DNA from: Treponema sp.
Lineage (GTDB): Bacteria; Spirochaetota; Spirochaetia; Treponematales; Treponemataceae
NCBI GenBank assembly: GCA_016294035.1
Contig: JAEDCT010000019.1
Coordinates: forward strand, 1-44,683
DNA: 44,683 nucleotides
Direction: 5' to 3'
Shown: one piece after another, positions 24,465 through 32,557 of the stretch
Numbering within the stretch: the first letter of the stretch is position 1
How the letters are laid out: every line of letters starts with the position of its first letter
The notes under the pieces: generated by a model
Databases searched by the model: none
What the model saw: only the letters and a program-made list of their open reading frames with translations
What the model was told of the DNA's origin: nothing
Position numbers and translations under genes: made by a program

Positions 24465-24576
24465 CCTCCAGCCGAGCTGGAGGTATTCGTTTCACAAAAT
24501 TTGGGTAGTGTACACTACCCAAAGGGATTGCAAAATCCCTTTGGGCGAAGTCTTGTTACACTCGACTTCGCCCAAA
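24465..24576. promoter_or_regulatory. Array of four palindromes, two sharing an arm
   Basis: Palindromes in order: CCTCCAGC/GCTGGAGG (24465-24483); GGGTAGTGTACACTACCC (24503-24520); CCCAAAGGGATT/AATCCCTTTGGG (24518-24545, 12-bp perfect stem); TTTGGGCGAAGTC/GACTTCGCCCAAA (24540-24576, 13-bp perfect stem). The last two overlap by TTTGGG, so in RNA only one can form fully. They end about 30 bases before the ATG of an exported-protein gene. No U-run follows, so they are not ordinary terminators. This may be an RNA switch or an inverted-repeat cluster. Confidence 0.65.
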
Positions 24577-24608
24577 ATCAAAATCAAATAAAATCTTAGG
24601 AGGATTTT

Positions 24609-25949
24609 ATGAAAAAAATCGTAATTGGCCTTATGTTTGCAGTTCTTTGTACAAACGTATTTGCTTTGAAATTGCCAACTGGAGACAATGTTCGTGCTTC
24701 AGACACAAAAATGGATGGTGATAAAATCCTTGAGGTGAGAATTGGCGGTGATAAACCGGCTAATATTACAACTCCAATCGGAGTCCTACCAGCTCTACAC
24801 AACCAAATTGTTACATTTTATCCTTCCGGAGCACTTAAAAGCTTATATGTTAATTGGAAAGACAGGCAGACAATTTCGACCCCTATGGGAGATTTGACTG
24901 TTGCAGGTGAATTGTTCTTTTATGAATCTGGTAGTCCTGCAAAAATTTCAACAACTTATCAAAGTGATGAAGGTTTATCAAAGCTAAAAATAGGAAATAT
25001 TGAGTATACCGTTTATAATGATTATGAACAGGAAATTTATTTTTATGACAGCGGTAATAAAGATGTTTGGCAGCCGCAAAGAGTTCCATATAAGCAAGGT
25101 GATTATAAGTTCAGCTTTGAATATACAAACAAATCTGGTAAATTTGATTTAAGCCCAGTAAAGGGCAATGCCTCCGTGTATGAATTCTATCCTGACGGCT
25201 CATTGAAGGGTGGAAAACTGAAAACTTCTCCGGATTTTCCTGTCATGGTAAACGGCACCGAAGTATATATAAAAAAAGATTCTGTCATAGAATTCTTTTC
25301 TGATGGAAGCATTTCACATTTTGTTCCAGATGAATTGATTCAGGTAGAACAGGGGGGCTTAAAATTCACAATTGCTGCGGGCAATGATGTTTGGCTTCAC
25401 AAAGATGGAAAGATACGAGTTGCCGATAATGTAAAAAACATTTCGTCAGATACTGTTGCCGTTGGAAAGATAGCTTACAATTCAAACAACATTTCCGTCC
25501 TTAAGTTCGATGAAAAAGGAAATCTTTCAGGTTTTGGTGTAACTATAAATAAATTATTTGATGCCTTTTATACAGATGGAAAAATAAAAAGAGCAGTGGA
25601 TTGGACATACAGTGCATTATATAACCTTTGGAAAACTAATTTGCCTAATAGACAATTTGAAGCAATTCGAACTGGTGATGCCTATGTGAAAGGTTTTTCA
25701 AATCCCAAAGAAGAAGATGTTGAACTTCATGATACGTATGTTAGTATATATGACAAAGCCTCATATTCCAACAAAAAGTTTAATCTTGAATCAGGAGATT
25801 TTGGTGCTTATATTGCTAATGTATATTTTGCGGATAACGGAACTCCGACAAGCTATACAACATTCAAGCATGACTTGTTCGGAAACTATATCCTGGATGA
25901 ATACGGTCGTCCGATAGAAGATACAACAAAAAAGAAGTTTACGAAATAA
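24609..25949 (+). CDS. Exported protein with MORN-like FY-x-DG repeats
   Basis: 446 residues; signal peptide MKKIVIGLMFAVLCTNVFA. The mature protein has recurring short motifs: FYPSGALKSLYV, FYESGSPAKIS, FYPDGSLKGGKL, FFSDGSISHFVP, FYTDGKIKRAVDW. This resembles MORN or YwqK-type beta-hairpin repeats, which act as extended scaffolds. Segments such as TPIGVLPALHNQIV and TPMGDLTVAGELFFY occur between them. RBS TTAGGAGG precedes ATG. It stands alone between the hairpin array and a terminator-like hairpin (25997-26063). Function unknown, probably periplasmic or surface. Confidence 0.7.
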   Translation: MKKIVIGLMFAVLCTNVFALKLPTGDNVRASDTKMDGDKILEVRIGGDKPANITTPIGVLPALHNQIVTFYPSGALKSLYVNWKDRQTISTPMGDLTVAGELFFYESGSPAKISTTYQSDEGLSKLKIGNIEYTVYNDYEQEIYFYDSGNKDVWQPQRVPYKQGDYKFSFEYTNKSGKFDLSPVKGNASVYEFYPDGSLKGGKLKTSPDFPVMVNGTEVYIKKDSVIEFFSDGSISHFVPDELIQVEQGGLKFTIAAGNDVWLHKDGKIRVADNVKNISSDTVAVGKIAYNSNNISVLKFDEKGNLSGFGVTINKLFDAFYTDGKIKRAVDWTYSALYNLWKTNLPNRQFEAIRTGDAYVKGFSNPKEEDVELHDTYVSIYDKASYSNKKFNLESGDFGAYIANVYFADNGTPTSYTTFKHDLFGNYILDEYGRPIEDTTKKKFTK

Positions 25950-25996
25950 CTTTTATTGATTTCGATAAACTCAACCACCGTTGTGCGAATTTATAA

Positions 25997-26063
25997 GTCA
26001 GCCTTGTGCTGGTAGCATACAGTGTCTAGGACACGCGAAGGTTTAAGGCTGACGATTTTTTAA
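25997..26063 (+). terminator. Terminator-like hairpin after the exported protein
   Basis: GTCAGCCTT (25997-26005) pairs with AAGGCTGAC (26045-26053), followed by GATTTTTTAAG. The 39-base loop contains a smaller AGTGTCTAGGACAC hairpin. The layout fits a terminator with an unusually large loop, or a small structured RNA. Confidence 0.5.
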
Positions 26064-26604
26064 GTATATACAGATAAAAAGTCAGAGACTTATAAAAGAC
26101 TGTCAGGGCAAACGAATGTAAAAACACTTTCTGATATAATTACAGAAAGTGTGAAATTTTAAAGGAGCCTTAGAACCCTTTGGCGGAACAGGCGGTTTTC
26201 ATGAAACCAGATTGTGCGCTTGATTTAACTGTCCTGCTTTTTATTCTCCGATTTTTCTGCTTGGCGTAAGATATTTATTCAAGACGGCGCATGAATGATT
26301 TTGATAAATACAGGCAGTGTATTTTTGATTATTTGAAAGCGGTTTATAGTGCACCGCTGTGCATAAGATAATTGCATAAAACTTTTCTTCTTTGTTTTAT
26401 TACAGTCCCCCAGAACCAGCTTGCTGAGTGATTCCAGGAAACGGCTAGAAGCATATTTTTCAGAATTAATATAACAGAAAACTATTTTTAAAAATCTTGA
26501 AAGAATAATTTTATTGTGCCATAATATTTTTAACTTCAAATAAGAATTTTATTTCAAAAAAATTATAAGCTTTCACAGTGTAAAAATATAACAAGAGGAT
26601 ACCT
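26064..26604. other. 540-base intergenic region without a recognisable gene
   Basis: Short frames on both strands show no family-like sequence. ACACTTTCTG (26124-26133) pairs perfectly with CAGAAAGTGT (26143-26152), followed by GAAATTTT, possibly a terminator remnant. The last 60 bases are AT-rich and should hold the promoter of the rubrerythrin fusion gene (TTATAAGCTTTCACAGTGT, then AAAAATATAAC), with AGAGGA as ribosome site. Confidence 0.4.
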
Positions 26605-27876
26605 ATGGATAAAAAAGCTATGTATAAGCTTAGTTATGGTTTATTTATACTCACTGCCAGAGAAGGTGAAAAAGATAATGGATGCGTTATTAATACTGCT
26701 ATACAGGCATCATCTACACCTAATCAAATTAGTGTTTGTGTAAATAAAGCGAATTTTACCCACGACATGATTATGCGTACTGGGGCTTTTACTGTTTCTG
26801 TTATCAGTCAGAAAGCAAGTTTTGATTTATTCAAGCATTTTGGATTCCAGTCTGGTAAGAATGTTAATAAGTTTGCAGATTTTAAAGACTGCAAGCGTGG
26901 TGAAAATGGAATTTTCTACATTACTCAGGGAACTAATGCTTTTATTTCCATTAAGGTTGCAAAGACTGAAGACTTAGGTTCCCACACAATGTTTGTAGGC
27001 GAAATTACAGATATGGAAGTGCTGTCTGATGATACTTCTGCAACTTACGAATATTACATGAACAATATTAAGCCTAAACCAGAAGCTGTAGGTAAAACTG
27101 CTGATGGAAAAACTATCTGGCGTTGTAAAATCTGTGGTTATGAATATGTAGGCGAGGAATTGCCAGATGATTTTATCTGCCCTATCTGTAAGCACCCAGC
27201 AGCAGATTTTGAAAAGGTAACTAATACTCCTGCAGCAAATGTTGCAGAAAATAAAATACAATCAACATCATCAATGGAGGATAACAAAATGAAAAAATGG
27301 GTATGTCCAGTATGCGGTTACATTCACACAGGAGACCAGCCACCAGCAGAATGTCCTGTATGTCATGTTAAAGGAGACAAATTCAAAGAAATTCAGGGAG
27401 AAATCAAACTTGCTGCTGAACACGAATATGGTGTTTATGCAAAGACTGTAAAAAACAATCCTGATATTTCTGCTGAAGATAAAAAATATATTTTTGAACA
27501 GCTTATGGCTAACTTCCAGGGGGAATGTTCAGAAGTTGGAATGTATCTTTGTATGGCACGCATTGCTCACAGAGAAGGTTATCCAGAAATCGGACTTTAT
27601 TGGGAAAAAGCTGCACATGAAGAAGCTGAACATGCGGCAAAATTTGCAGAGCTCCTTGGTGAAGACCTTGAACCACACATGAAGGCTACAACAAAAGATA
27701 ACCTTGCATGGCGTGTAGACTGTGAGTTTGGTGCAACACAGGGCAAGTTTGACCTTGCAGCTTGTGCCAAGAAAAATAACCTTGATGCAATTCATGACAC
27801 AGTTCACGAAATGGCTCGCGATGAAGCCCGTCACGGAAAAGCACTTCAAGGCTTCTTAAACAGATACTTCAAGTAA
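26605..27876 (+). CDS. Flavin reductase-rubredoxin-rubredoxin-rubrerythrin fusion
   Basis: 423 residues in four parts. About 1-155: flavin reductase-like FMN domain as in high-molecular-weight rubredoxin (LSYGLFILTAREGEKDNGCV, GAFTVSVIS). About 171-204: rubredoxin with C174, C177, C192, C195. About 231-262: a second, shorter rubredoxin with C234, C237, C250, C253. About 270-423: ferritin-like rubrerythrin with diiron ligands (GECSEVGMY, HEEAEHAAKF, DEARHGKA). Such chains pass electrons from reduced flavin through rubredoxin to peroxide or oxygen, protecting anaerobes. A strong internal ribosome site (GGAGG 27276-27280) eight bases before ATG 27289 (Met229) would let the rubredoxin-rubrerythrin half also be made alone as a 195-residue protein. 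Confidence 0.9.
   Translation: MDKKAMYKLSYGLFILTAREGEKDNGCVINTAIQASSTPNQISVCVNKANFTHDMIMRTGAFTVSVISQKASFDLFKHFGFQSGKNVNKFADFKDCKRGENGIFYITQGTNAFISIKVAKTEDLGSHTMFVGEITDMEVLSDDTSATYEYYMNNIKPKPEAVGKTADGKTIWRCKICGYEYVGEELPDDFICPICKHPAADFEKVTNTPAANVAENKIQSTSSMEDNKMKKWVCPVCGYIHTGDQPPAECPVCHVKGDKFKEIQGEIKLAAEHEYGVYAKTVKNNPDISAEDKKYIFEQLMANFQGECSEVGMYLCMARIAHREGYPEIGLYWEKAAHEEAEHAAKFAELLGEDLEPHMKATTKDNLAWRVDCEFGATQGKFDLAACAKKNNLDAIHDTVHEMARDEARHGKALQGFLNRYFK
27289..27876 (+). CDS. Internal start: stand-alone rubredoxin-rubrerythrin
   Basis: Met229 of the fusion gene follows GGAGG with 8-base spacing. The product (195 residues, MKKWVCPVCGYIHTGDQPPA onward) has the normal layout of a complete reverse rubrerythrin. 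The linker before it (TPAANVAENKIQSTSSMEDN) is low-complexity, so it may be a former intergenic region now read through. Whether both proteins are made is inference. Confidence 0.55.
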   Translation: MKKWVCPVCGYIHTGDQPPAECPVCHVKGDKFKEIQGEIKLAAEHEYGVYAKTVKNNPDISAEDKKYIFEQLMANFQGECSEVGMYLCMARIAHREGYPEIGLYWEKAAHEEAEHAAKFAELLGEDLEPHMKATTKDNLAWRVDCEFGATQGKFDLAACAKKNNLDAIHDTVHEMARDEARHGKALQGFLNRYFK

Positions 27877-27901
27877 TCTGATTTAGAACAGAAATTATTG
27901 A

Positions 27902-27934
27902 AAAGGGGATTGCATTCAAGCAGTCCCTTTTTTT
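27902..27934 (+). terminator. Terminator after the rubrerythrin fusion gene
   Basis: AAAGGGGATTGC and GCAGTCCCTTT form a stem with one G-U pair and a six-base loop, followed by seven T. It lies about 25 bases after the stop codon. Confidence 0.75.
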
Positions 27935-27964
27935 ATTTCTATTTGGAATTGCGTAAAACTTAAT

Positions 27965-28021
27965 TTCTCTATGTCATAGCCTTGTTCTCTATGTCATTTT
28001 ATATTATTATGACATAGAGAA
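27965..28021. promoter_or_regulatory. Three 13-bp sites upstream of fic
   Basis: TTCTCTATGTCAT occurs at 27965-27977 and 27985-27997, and its exact inverse ATGACATAGAGAA at 28009-28021. The last two form a perfect inverted repeat with an 11-base AT-rich centre that can hold a -10 box. The Fic protein has its own winged-helix tail, so autoregulation at these sites is plausible. Confidence 0.65.
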
Positions 28022-28057
28022 TATTTCTTTGAGGTAGAGATTATTACAGAGGATACA

Positions 28058-29110
28058 ATGCATAATTTTGAGTATAAAGAAAATGCTCGTAAATTACTGA
28101 CACCGGAAATCGTCAATCTTCTTAGTTCAATTTATGAGCATAAAGGCCGACAGCAATTATTTGTAGAAGCAAAGAATGATGAGTTGAAAACTCTTCTGGA
28201 AATTTCAAAGGTTCAGAGCACAAAATCATCAAATAGAATTGAAGGCATTTTTACGACAGATAAACGGCTCGAAGAGTTGATGCAGAAAAAATCTGAACCA
28301 CGAAATAGAAATGAACAGGAAATTTCTGGTTACAGAGATGTACTTTCCACAATTCATGAGAGTTATGATTATATTTCACCAACAGCAAATATCATTCAAC
28401 AGCTTCATAGAGATTTATATTCATACAATCAAAATGGTTTTGGTGGAAAATATAAATCCAGCGATAACATTATTGCCGAAACGGATGGAAATGGAATTCA
28501 GAAAGTAAGATTTGCACCAGTATCAGCCTTTGAAACGGAAGAAGCCATGAGACTTATGACAGAACGTTTTCTGGAGGAATGGAATAACAATAAAACAGAT
28601 AAATTACTGTTAATCCCTATGTTCATTTTGGATTTTCTATGTATTCACCCATTTGAAGATGGAAACGGACGAATGAGCAGACTTCTTACTCTTCTTTTAC
28701 TTTATCGCTCTGGATTTATTGTTGGAAAATACATAAGTATTGAGATGCTTATTGAAGAGTCAAAAGAAACTTATTATGAAGCCCTACAGGATTGTTCTGC
28801 AGAATGGCATGAGAGCAATAATACTTACGAACCGTTTGTAAAGTATTATCTAGGTATTCTGATTAAGGCATCAAATGAATTTGAAAGTCGTGTTGAATAC
28901 TTATCTGACAGCAAGATTTCAAAGCCTGAAAGAGTAAAGCGCTTGATCCAGACTACTGTTGGTAAAATAAGCAAAAAAGAAATTCTGGAGAAATGTCCTG
29001 ATATCAGTAAAAAGACAGTAGAAAGAGCCCTGGCCGATTTAGTAAAGGAAAGCCTTATTGAAAAGGTTGGTGCTAGTTCGGCAACGGCTTATGTCTGGAT
29101 TCAGAAGTAA
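28058..29110 (+). CDS. Fic-domain AMP-transferase with winged-helix tail
   Basis: 350 residues. The Fic motif HPFEDGNGR (197-205) is complete, with catalytic His197, so it should transfer AMP or another nucleotide-derived group to a protein hydroxyl. An inhibitory-helix motif [ST]-x-x-x-E-[GN] is seen as S58-NRI-E62-G63 (QSTKSSNRIEGIF), placing it in the class with an N-terminal self-inhibitory helix. The C-terminal 60 residues (KKEILEKCPDISKKTVERAL, ADLVKESLIEKVGASSATAY) form a winged helix. AGAGGATACA precedes ATG. It is monocistronic, behind perfect 13-bp inverted repeats. Target unknown. Confidence 0.9.
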   Translation: MHNFEYKENARKLLTPEIVNLLSSIYEHKGRQQLFVEAKNDELKTLLEISKVQSTKSSNRIEGIFTTDKRLEELMQKKSEPRNRNEQEISGYRDVLSTIHESYDYISPTANIIQQLHRDLYSYNQNGFGGKYKSSDNIIAETDGNGIQKVRFAPVSAFETEEAMRLMTERFLEEWNNNKTDKLLLIPMFILDFLCIHPFEDGNGRMSRLLTLLLLYRSGFIVGKYISIEMLIEESKETYYEALQDCSAEWHESNNTYEPFVKYYLGILIKASNEFESRVEYLSDSKISKPERVKRLIQTTVGKISKKEILEKCPDISKKTVERALADLVKESLIEKVGASSATAYVWIQK

Positions 29111-29283
29111 AAGGAATTGTTTAAGGCTTCAACTCAAGAGAAGCAAGACAAAGACAATAAAGATATTAAAACAAATATTCTCTTGGACATTTGATGATCC
29201 TGAGAGATTCAATTTGTCTCGCTGACTTAATCAAAAAAATATGCTATTATTCCTATTAAATTGAAAAAGCAAAGAGTTGGATA
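29111..29283. other. Intergenic region before the polysaccharide cluster
   Basis: 173 bases without a gene. CTCAAGAGAAGC (29131-) and ATTCTCTTGGAC (29175-) can pair weakly. AT-rich TATGCTATTATTCC (29240-29253) is a possible -10 region for the cluster that follows. Confidence 0.3.
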
Positions 29284-29385
29284 ATGAGCAATTTTTACTG
29301 CATTTGGGTTAGAACCGGTTTTGAAAATAAATTTATAGAAAAAGTACAGGCTGTCTCTGATCCTTTTCCAGGAGAAGAGATATGA
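29284..29385 (+). pseudogene. Remnant of a NusG-like antiterminator (LoaP/UpxY type)
   Basis: The 33-residue frame MSNFYCIWVRTGFENKFIEK, ending VQAVSDPFPGEEI, matches the first strand and helix of specialised NusG paralogues (YCIxVRTGxENKxxxxxQ), which promote transcription through long polysaccharide operons. Full members are about 170 residues; the rest, including the KOW domain, is absent. Its stop overlaps the start of the first glycosyltransferase (ATGA). Its place at the head of a glycosyltransferase cluster supports the assignment. Confidence 0.6.
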
Positions 29386-30104
29386 TCAGCGTGTGCATGG
29401 CCACCTATAATGGTGAACGATTTATAAAAGAACAGATAGACTCAATTTTACCGCAACTTTCAGAAAATGATGAGCTTATAATCAGCGATGACGGAAGCAC
29501 TGACCGAACGCTTGAAATAATTGCATCGTACAAGGATGAGCGGATAAAGGTTTTGCATCATAAAAAAAATCCAAAACTTGCAAAAGTTAAACACGGCAGA
29601 AATTTCTATTACGCAACAGAAAATTTTGGAAATGCACTGAAAGAAGCTAGTGGTGACTATATTTTTTTGAGTGACCAGGATGATGTATGGTGTAAAGATA
29701 AAGTAAAAAAGTGTGTTAATGAAATGCAAAGCAGTTTATTTGTTGTTCATAATATGAAAATCATTGATGAAAATGGAAATATGGTCAAGAACCCAAGATA
29801 TAATGATAATCCATTACCGAAGAATTGGCTAGCAATTGTTTATCATATGAGGTTATGGGGATGTTGTATGGCTTTTAGGAAAGAATGTTTGGCTTTCATA
29901 TTACCATTTCCAGATCGATTGTTAGCTCATGATTACTGGCTTGCAGCACTTTGTATAAAAAAAGTAAGATGTTCTTATATAGAATTGCCATTAATTAATT
30001 ATCGTGAGCATAGTGATTCTGTCAGTTACAAAAGACATCGTTCTATCTTTTATAAAATTAGTTATCGATTCAAACTATTGTTTGAAATTGTGGGGAGAAA
30101 GTGA
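29382..30104 (+). CDS. Family 2 glycosyltransferase
   Basis: 240 residues, GT-A fold. MISVCMATYNGERFIKEQID binds the nucleotide; DDGSTDRT and FLSDQDDVWCKDKVKK (DxD metal site) are intact; RLLAHDYWLAALCIKK and NYREHSDSVS are typical of the rhamnosyl- or galactosyl-type GT2 subfamily in surface polysaccharide loci. The start overlaps the NusG-like remnant by four bases, with GGAGAAGAG in front. It ends two bases before the next glycosyltransferase start, implying one transcript. Sugar specificity cannot be told. Confidence 0.9.
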   Translation: MISVCMATYNGERFIKEQIDSILPQLSENDELIISDDGSTDRTLEIIASYKDERIKVLHHKKNPKLAKVKHGRNFYYATENFGNALKEASGDYIFLSDQDDVWCKDKVKKCVNEMQSSLFVVHNMKIIDENGNMVKNPRYNDNPLPKNWLAIVYHMRLWGCCMAFRKECLAFILPFPDRLLAHDYWLAALCIKKVRCSYIELPLINYREHSDSVSYKRHRSIFYKISYRFKLLFEIVGRK

Positions 30105-30105
30105 T

Positions 30106-30953
30106 ATGCGACATGCCTATTTAATTCTTGCTCACAATGAGCCAGCGATACTAAGAATGTTAGTTTCACTATTAGATTCAGATGAAAATGATTTTTTTAT
30201 TCATATTGATAAAAAGGTTGATATAGAGGATTTCAAAGATATCAAAACGAAGTGTAGTAAACTAATTTTTACAAATCGTATTGATGTTAGATGGGGAAAT
30301 GTATCCCAGATAGAAGTTGAATATATACTCTTTGAAACTGCTTTTTCTTTAGATAAATATGATTATTTTCATCTTCTTTCAGGAGTGGATTTGCCAATAA
30401 AATCAAAAGCCTATATTAATGAATTTTTTGAAAAAAATGCAGGAAAAGAATTTGTTGATATTTGGCCTGTAAAAAAATCTGAATTGTATAATAAATGTCT
30501 TTGCTATAATTTTTTTACGTCTAGAATTCATGCGGGGGGGGGGGGTACAGTTGTATGGTAAAAATTCTTAGACATCTACTATGTCCCATTCAAAAAGTGA
30601 TTGGAATTCGGAGAAAATATCCTTTTGAACTCTATAAGGGAGCAAATTGGGTAAGTATAACTAATAAATTTTGTGAATATCTCCTATCGATGAAAGAAGT
30701 TATTTTGAAAAGCTTCAGATACACAGTTTGTGGTGATGAAATTTTCTTACAAAGCATTCTAATGTCATCTGATTTTAAGAAAAATCTTTATTTGGGAAAT
30801 ATGAGATTTGCTAACTGGAAAGGTGGAAATTCTCCACAAAATTTTGAAATGTGTGATTTGAATAAATTAAGTACTTCGAATTGCCTTTTTGCAAGAAAGT
30901 TTTCATCGACATCTACGGAACTCTTAGAGAAGTTAAAAAATATTACGAGGTAA
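30106..30953 (+). pseudogene. GT14-like (core-2/I-branching) glycosyltransferase split at a G12 tract
   Basis: The first part (MRHAYLILAHNEPAILRMLV, FFIHIDKKVD, FHLLSGVDLPIKS) and the second part (MVKILRHLLCPIQKVIGIRR, YKGANWVSITNKFCEYLLSM, GDEIFLQSILMSS) are the two halves of a beta-1,6-N-acetylglucosaminyltransferase-like GT14 protein. They are in different frames joined at twelve consecutive G (30534-30545). Adding one G or removing two would give a protein of about 283 residues, with HAGGGG running into YSCMVKILR. As read, translation stops at 30559-30561. Poly-G tracts switch surface genes in Treponema and Campylobacter, so this is probably an off-phase variant rather than a dead gene. 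Confidence 0.8.
30534..30545 (+). repeat. G12 homopolymer inside a glycosyltransferase gene
   Basis: Twelve G residues in an otherwise AT-rich gene, coding a Gly run. Lengths of 10 or 13 G restore the full frame, while 12 gives early termination. Confidence 0.85.
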
Positions 30954-30956
30954 TTT

Positions 30957-31991
30957 ATGCAAAATTTTTCTATTCTTCAATCCGTTTACAAAAAAGATAA
31001 TCCCAAATATCTCTCTGAATCTTTGCAGAGCATCGCTGAAAATACTTTGCTACCGTCCTCAATTGTTCTTGTAAAAGACGGCATCCTTACGCCTGAACTT
31101 GAAAGTGTGATTTCTGAATGGCAAAAAAAACTTCCGCTCAAAGTTGTTGGTTATGAGAAAAATCAGGGACTTGCACATGCGCTAAATTACGGATTGCAGT
31201 TTGTGGAAACTGAACTTGTGGCGCGTATGGATAGTGATGATATTTGCTTTCCAGAGCGATTTGAAAAACAGATTGCCCAGTTTGAAGTGAATCCAATGCT
31301 TGAAGTTTTAGGCGGAGGAATTGAAGAATTTTATATAGAAGAAAATGAAACTGAATTTAGAAAAGTTAGGTTGTATCCAAAATGGACTTTAGCAAATTCT
31401 AAAACACTTTATCGTGGAACACCAATAGCTCATCCAACTTTGATGATGAAAACTGAAATATTGAAAAAAATCAAATATTCTGAAACTACAAAGTGCAACG
31501 AAGATATTGATTTGTGGTTTCGTCTACTTGCATCAGGAATTAAAATAAAAACTCTTCAAGAACCTGTTTTACATTTTAGAATTACAGATGGAACTTTCAA
31601 TCGTCGCTCTGCAAAAAAAGCTTTGAACGAATTTTTGATTTATTCAAAAAATCTTCATAAATTAAATGGAATTTCTGTTCTACAAATAATTCCTTTTGTA
31701 AGACTTATAAGTCGATTTTTTCCACGCAATTTAAATAAAAAACTATATCTTTCTCAAAAAAGACAGAAACTTTTTAAGGAAAATCTTATGAAAATAATAT
31801 CACTGAAAAACCAAGTCTTCTCAAAAGACGGACACATTTACGAAGCGTTGATTCAGTTTGAAGAAAATGGAATTCAAATGATTAAAGCCGTGCAACTCGA
31901 CAGTAAATCAAAAGTCATTGTAGAAGTTCCTCTTGAACAAATTCAACTGTATAAAACAACTGATGCATGTGAATTGAGTTTTAATAAATAA
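30957..31991 (+). CDS. Family 2 glycosyltransferase with C-terminal extension
   Basis: 344 residues. Residues about 1-265 form a GT2 domain of the amylovoran/WaaV-like kind: FSILQSVYKKDNPKYLSESL, ELVARMDSDDICFPERFEKQ (DxD), RGTPIAHPTLMMKT, CNEDIDLWFRLLASG. About 267-344 is an extra beta-rich part (MKIISLKNQVFSKDGHIYEA ... SKSKVIVEVPLEQIQLYKTT) not normally found in the family; it may be a fused small domain. It starts three bases after the GT14-like gene, so it is cotranscribed. Its role is adding one sugar to a surface glycan; acceptor unknown. Confidence 0.85.
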   Translation: MQNFSILQSVYKKDNPKYLSESLQSIAENTLLPSSIVLVKDGILTPELESVISEWQKKLPLKVVGYEKNQGLAHALNYGLQFVETELVARMDSDDICFPERFEKQIAQFEVNPMLEVLGGGIEEFYIEENETEFRKVRLYPKWTLANSKTLYRGTPIAHPTLMMKTEILKKIKYSETTKCNEDIDLWFRLLASGIKIKTLQEPVLHFRITDGTFNRRSAKKALNEFLIYSKNLHKLNGISVLQIIPFVRLISRFFPRNLNKKLYLSQKRQKLFKENLMKIISLKNQVFSKDGHIYEALIQFEENGIQMIKAVQLDSKSKVIVEVPLEQIQLYKTTDACELSFNK

Positions 31992-32557
31992 TCAAAATCA
32001 CAATAATCGGCGGTTCTGGATTTGTGGGAACTCGCCTTACAAAACGGCTGCTTGAGGCAAGTCACACGATAAAAATCGCGGACAAAGCGTAAAAGCGTAA
32101 CTTATCCTGAGCTTTAACTTCGCTGCGATGTGCGTAACAGTGGAAACGAAACAAAGGAATTTCCTGCAAGCCTTACAGACGAGGCAATGGCTCCTGGTGC
32201 GGATAAAACTGCTAAGGAATCTCAACCAATGCACTCACTTCTGGAAGTGCTTAAAGGAAGTGATGTCTTGACTGCTACAAGGCACTTGATAAACCAAAGA
32301 CAAAACTCGTGCATTTTCCGTATGCTCTTGCATATTTCGGCGGGCTTTGCTTTGACCTTCTGGCGATTATCCTTCATAAAAAATTTGCAATCAATTCAAT
32401 CCGGGTAAAAAAGTTCTGCCAGAACACCTGGTTCAAATCTTCAAGAGTTCCTCAAACAGAATTTTCCGCACCAGTTTCCCTTGAAGAAGGCCTGTGCCGC
32501 ACAATTGACTACGAGTTCGTCCGCAAGATGGAAGGGCATACTTTTAGCTGTGAGTAA
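31991..32557 (+). pseudogene. Decayed NAD-dependent sugar epimerase
   Basis: The start reads ITIIGGSGFVGTRLTKRLLE, a Rossmann NAD-binding loop, but stops soon after at 32089-32091. From about 32273 another frame reads YKALDKPKTKLVHFPYALAY, and KKFAINSIRVKKFCQNTWFK, ending RTIDYEFVRKMEGHTFSCE at 32557, the C-terminal third of a UDP-sugar epimerase. The central part, with the Tyr-x3-Lys site, is missing or scrambled. It was probably the last gene of the glycan cluster. Confidence 0.65.

Noticed and set aside
24503..24576. Rho-independent terminators
   Set aside because: Stems are strong but no T-run follows on either strand.
26279..26539. 86-residue minus-strand frame in the intergenic region
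   Set aside because: Composition is not protein-like, there is no ribosome site, and no family features are seen.
27965..28021. CRISPR-like repeats
   Set aside because: Only three 13-bp copies, one inverted, with no regular spacers and no cas genes; better explained as operator sites.
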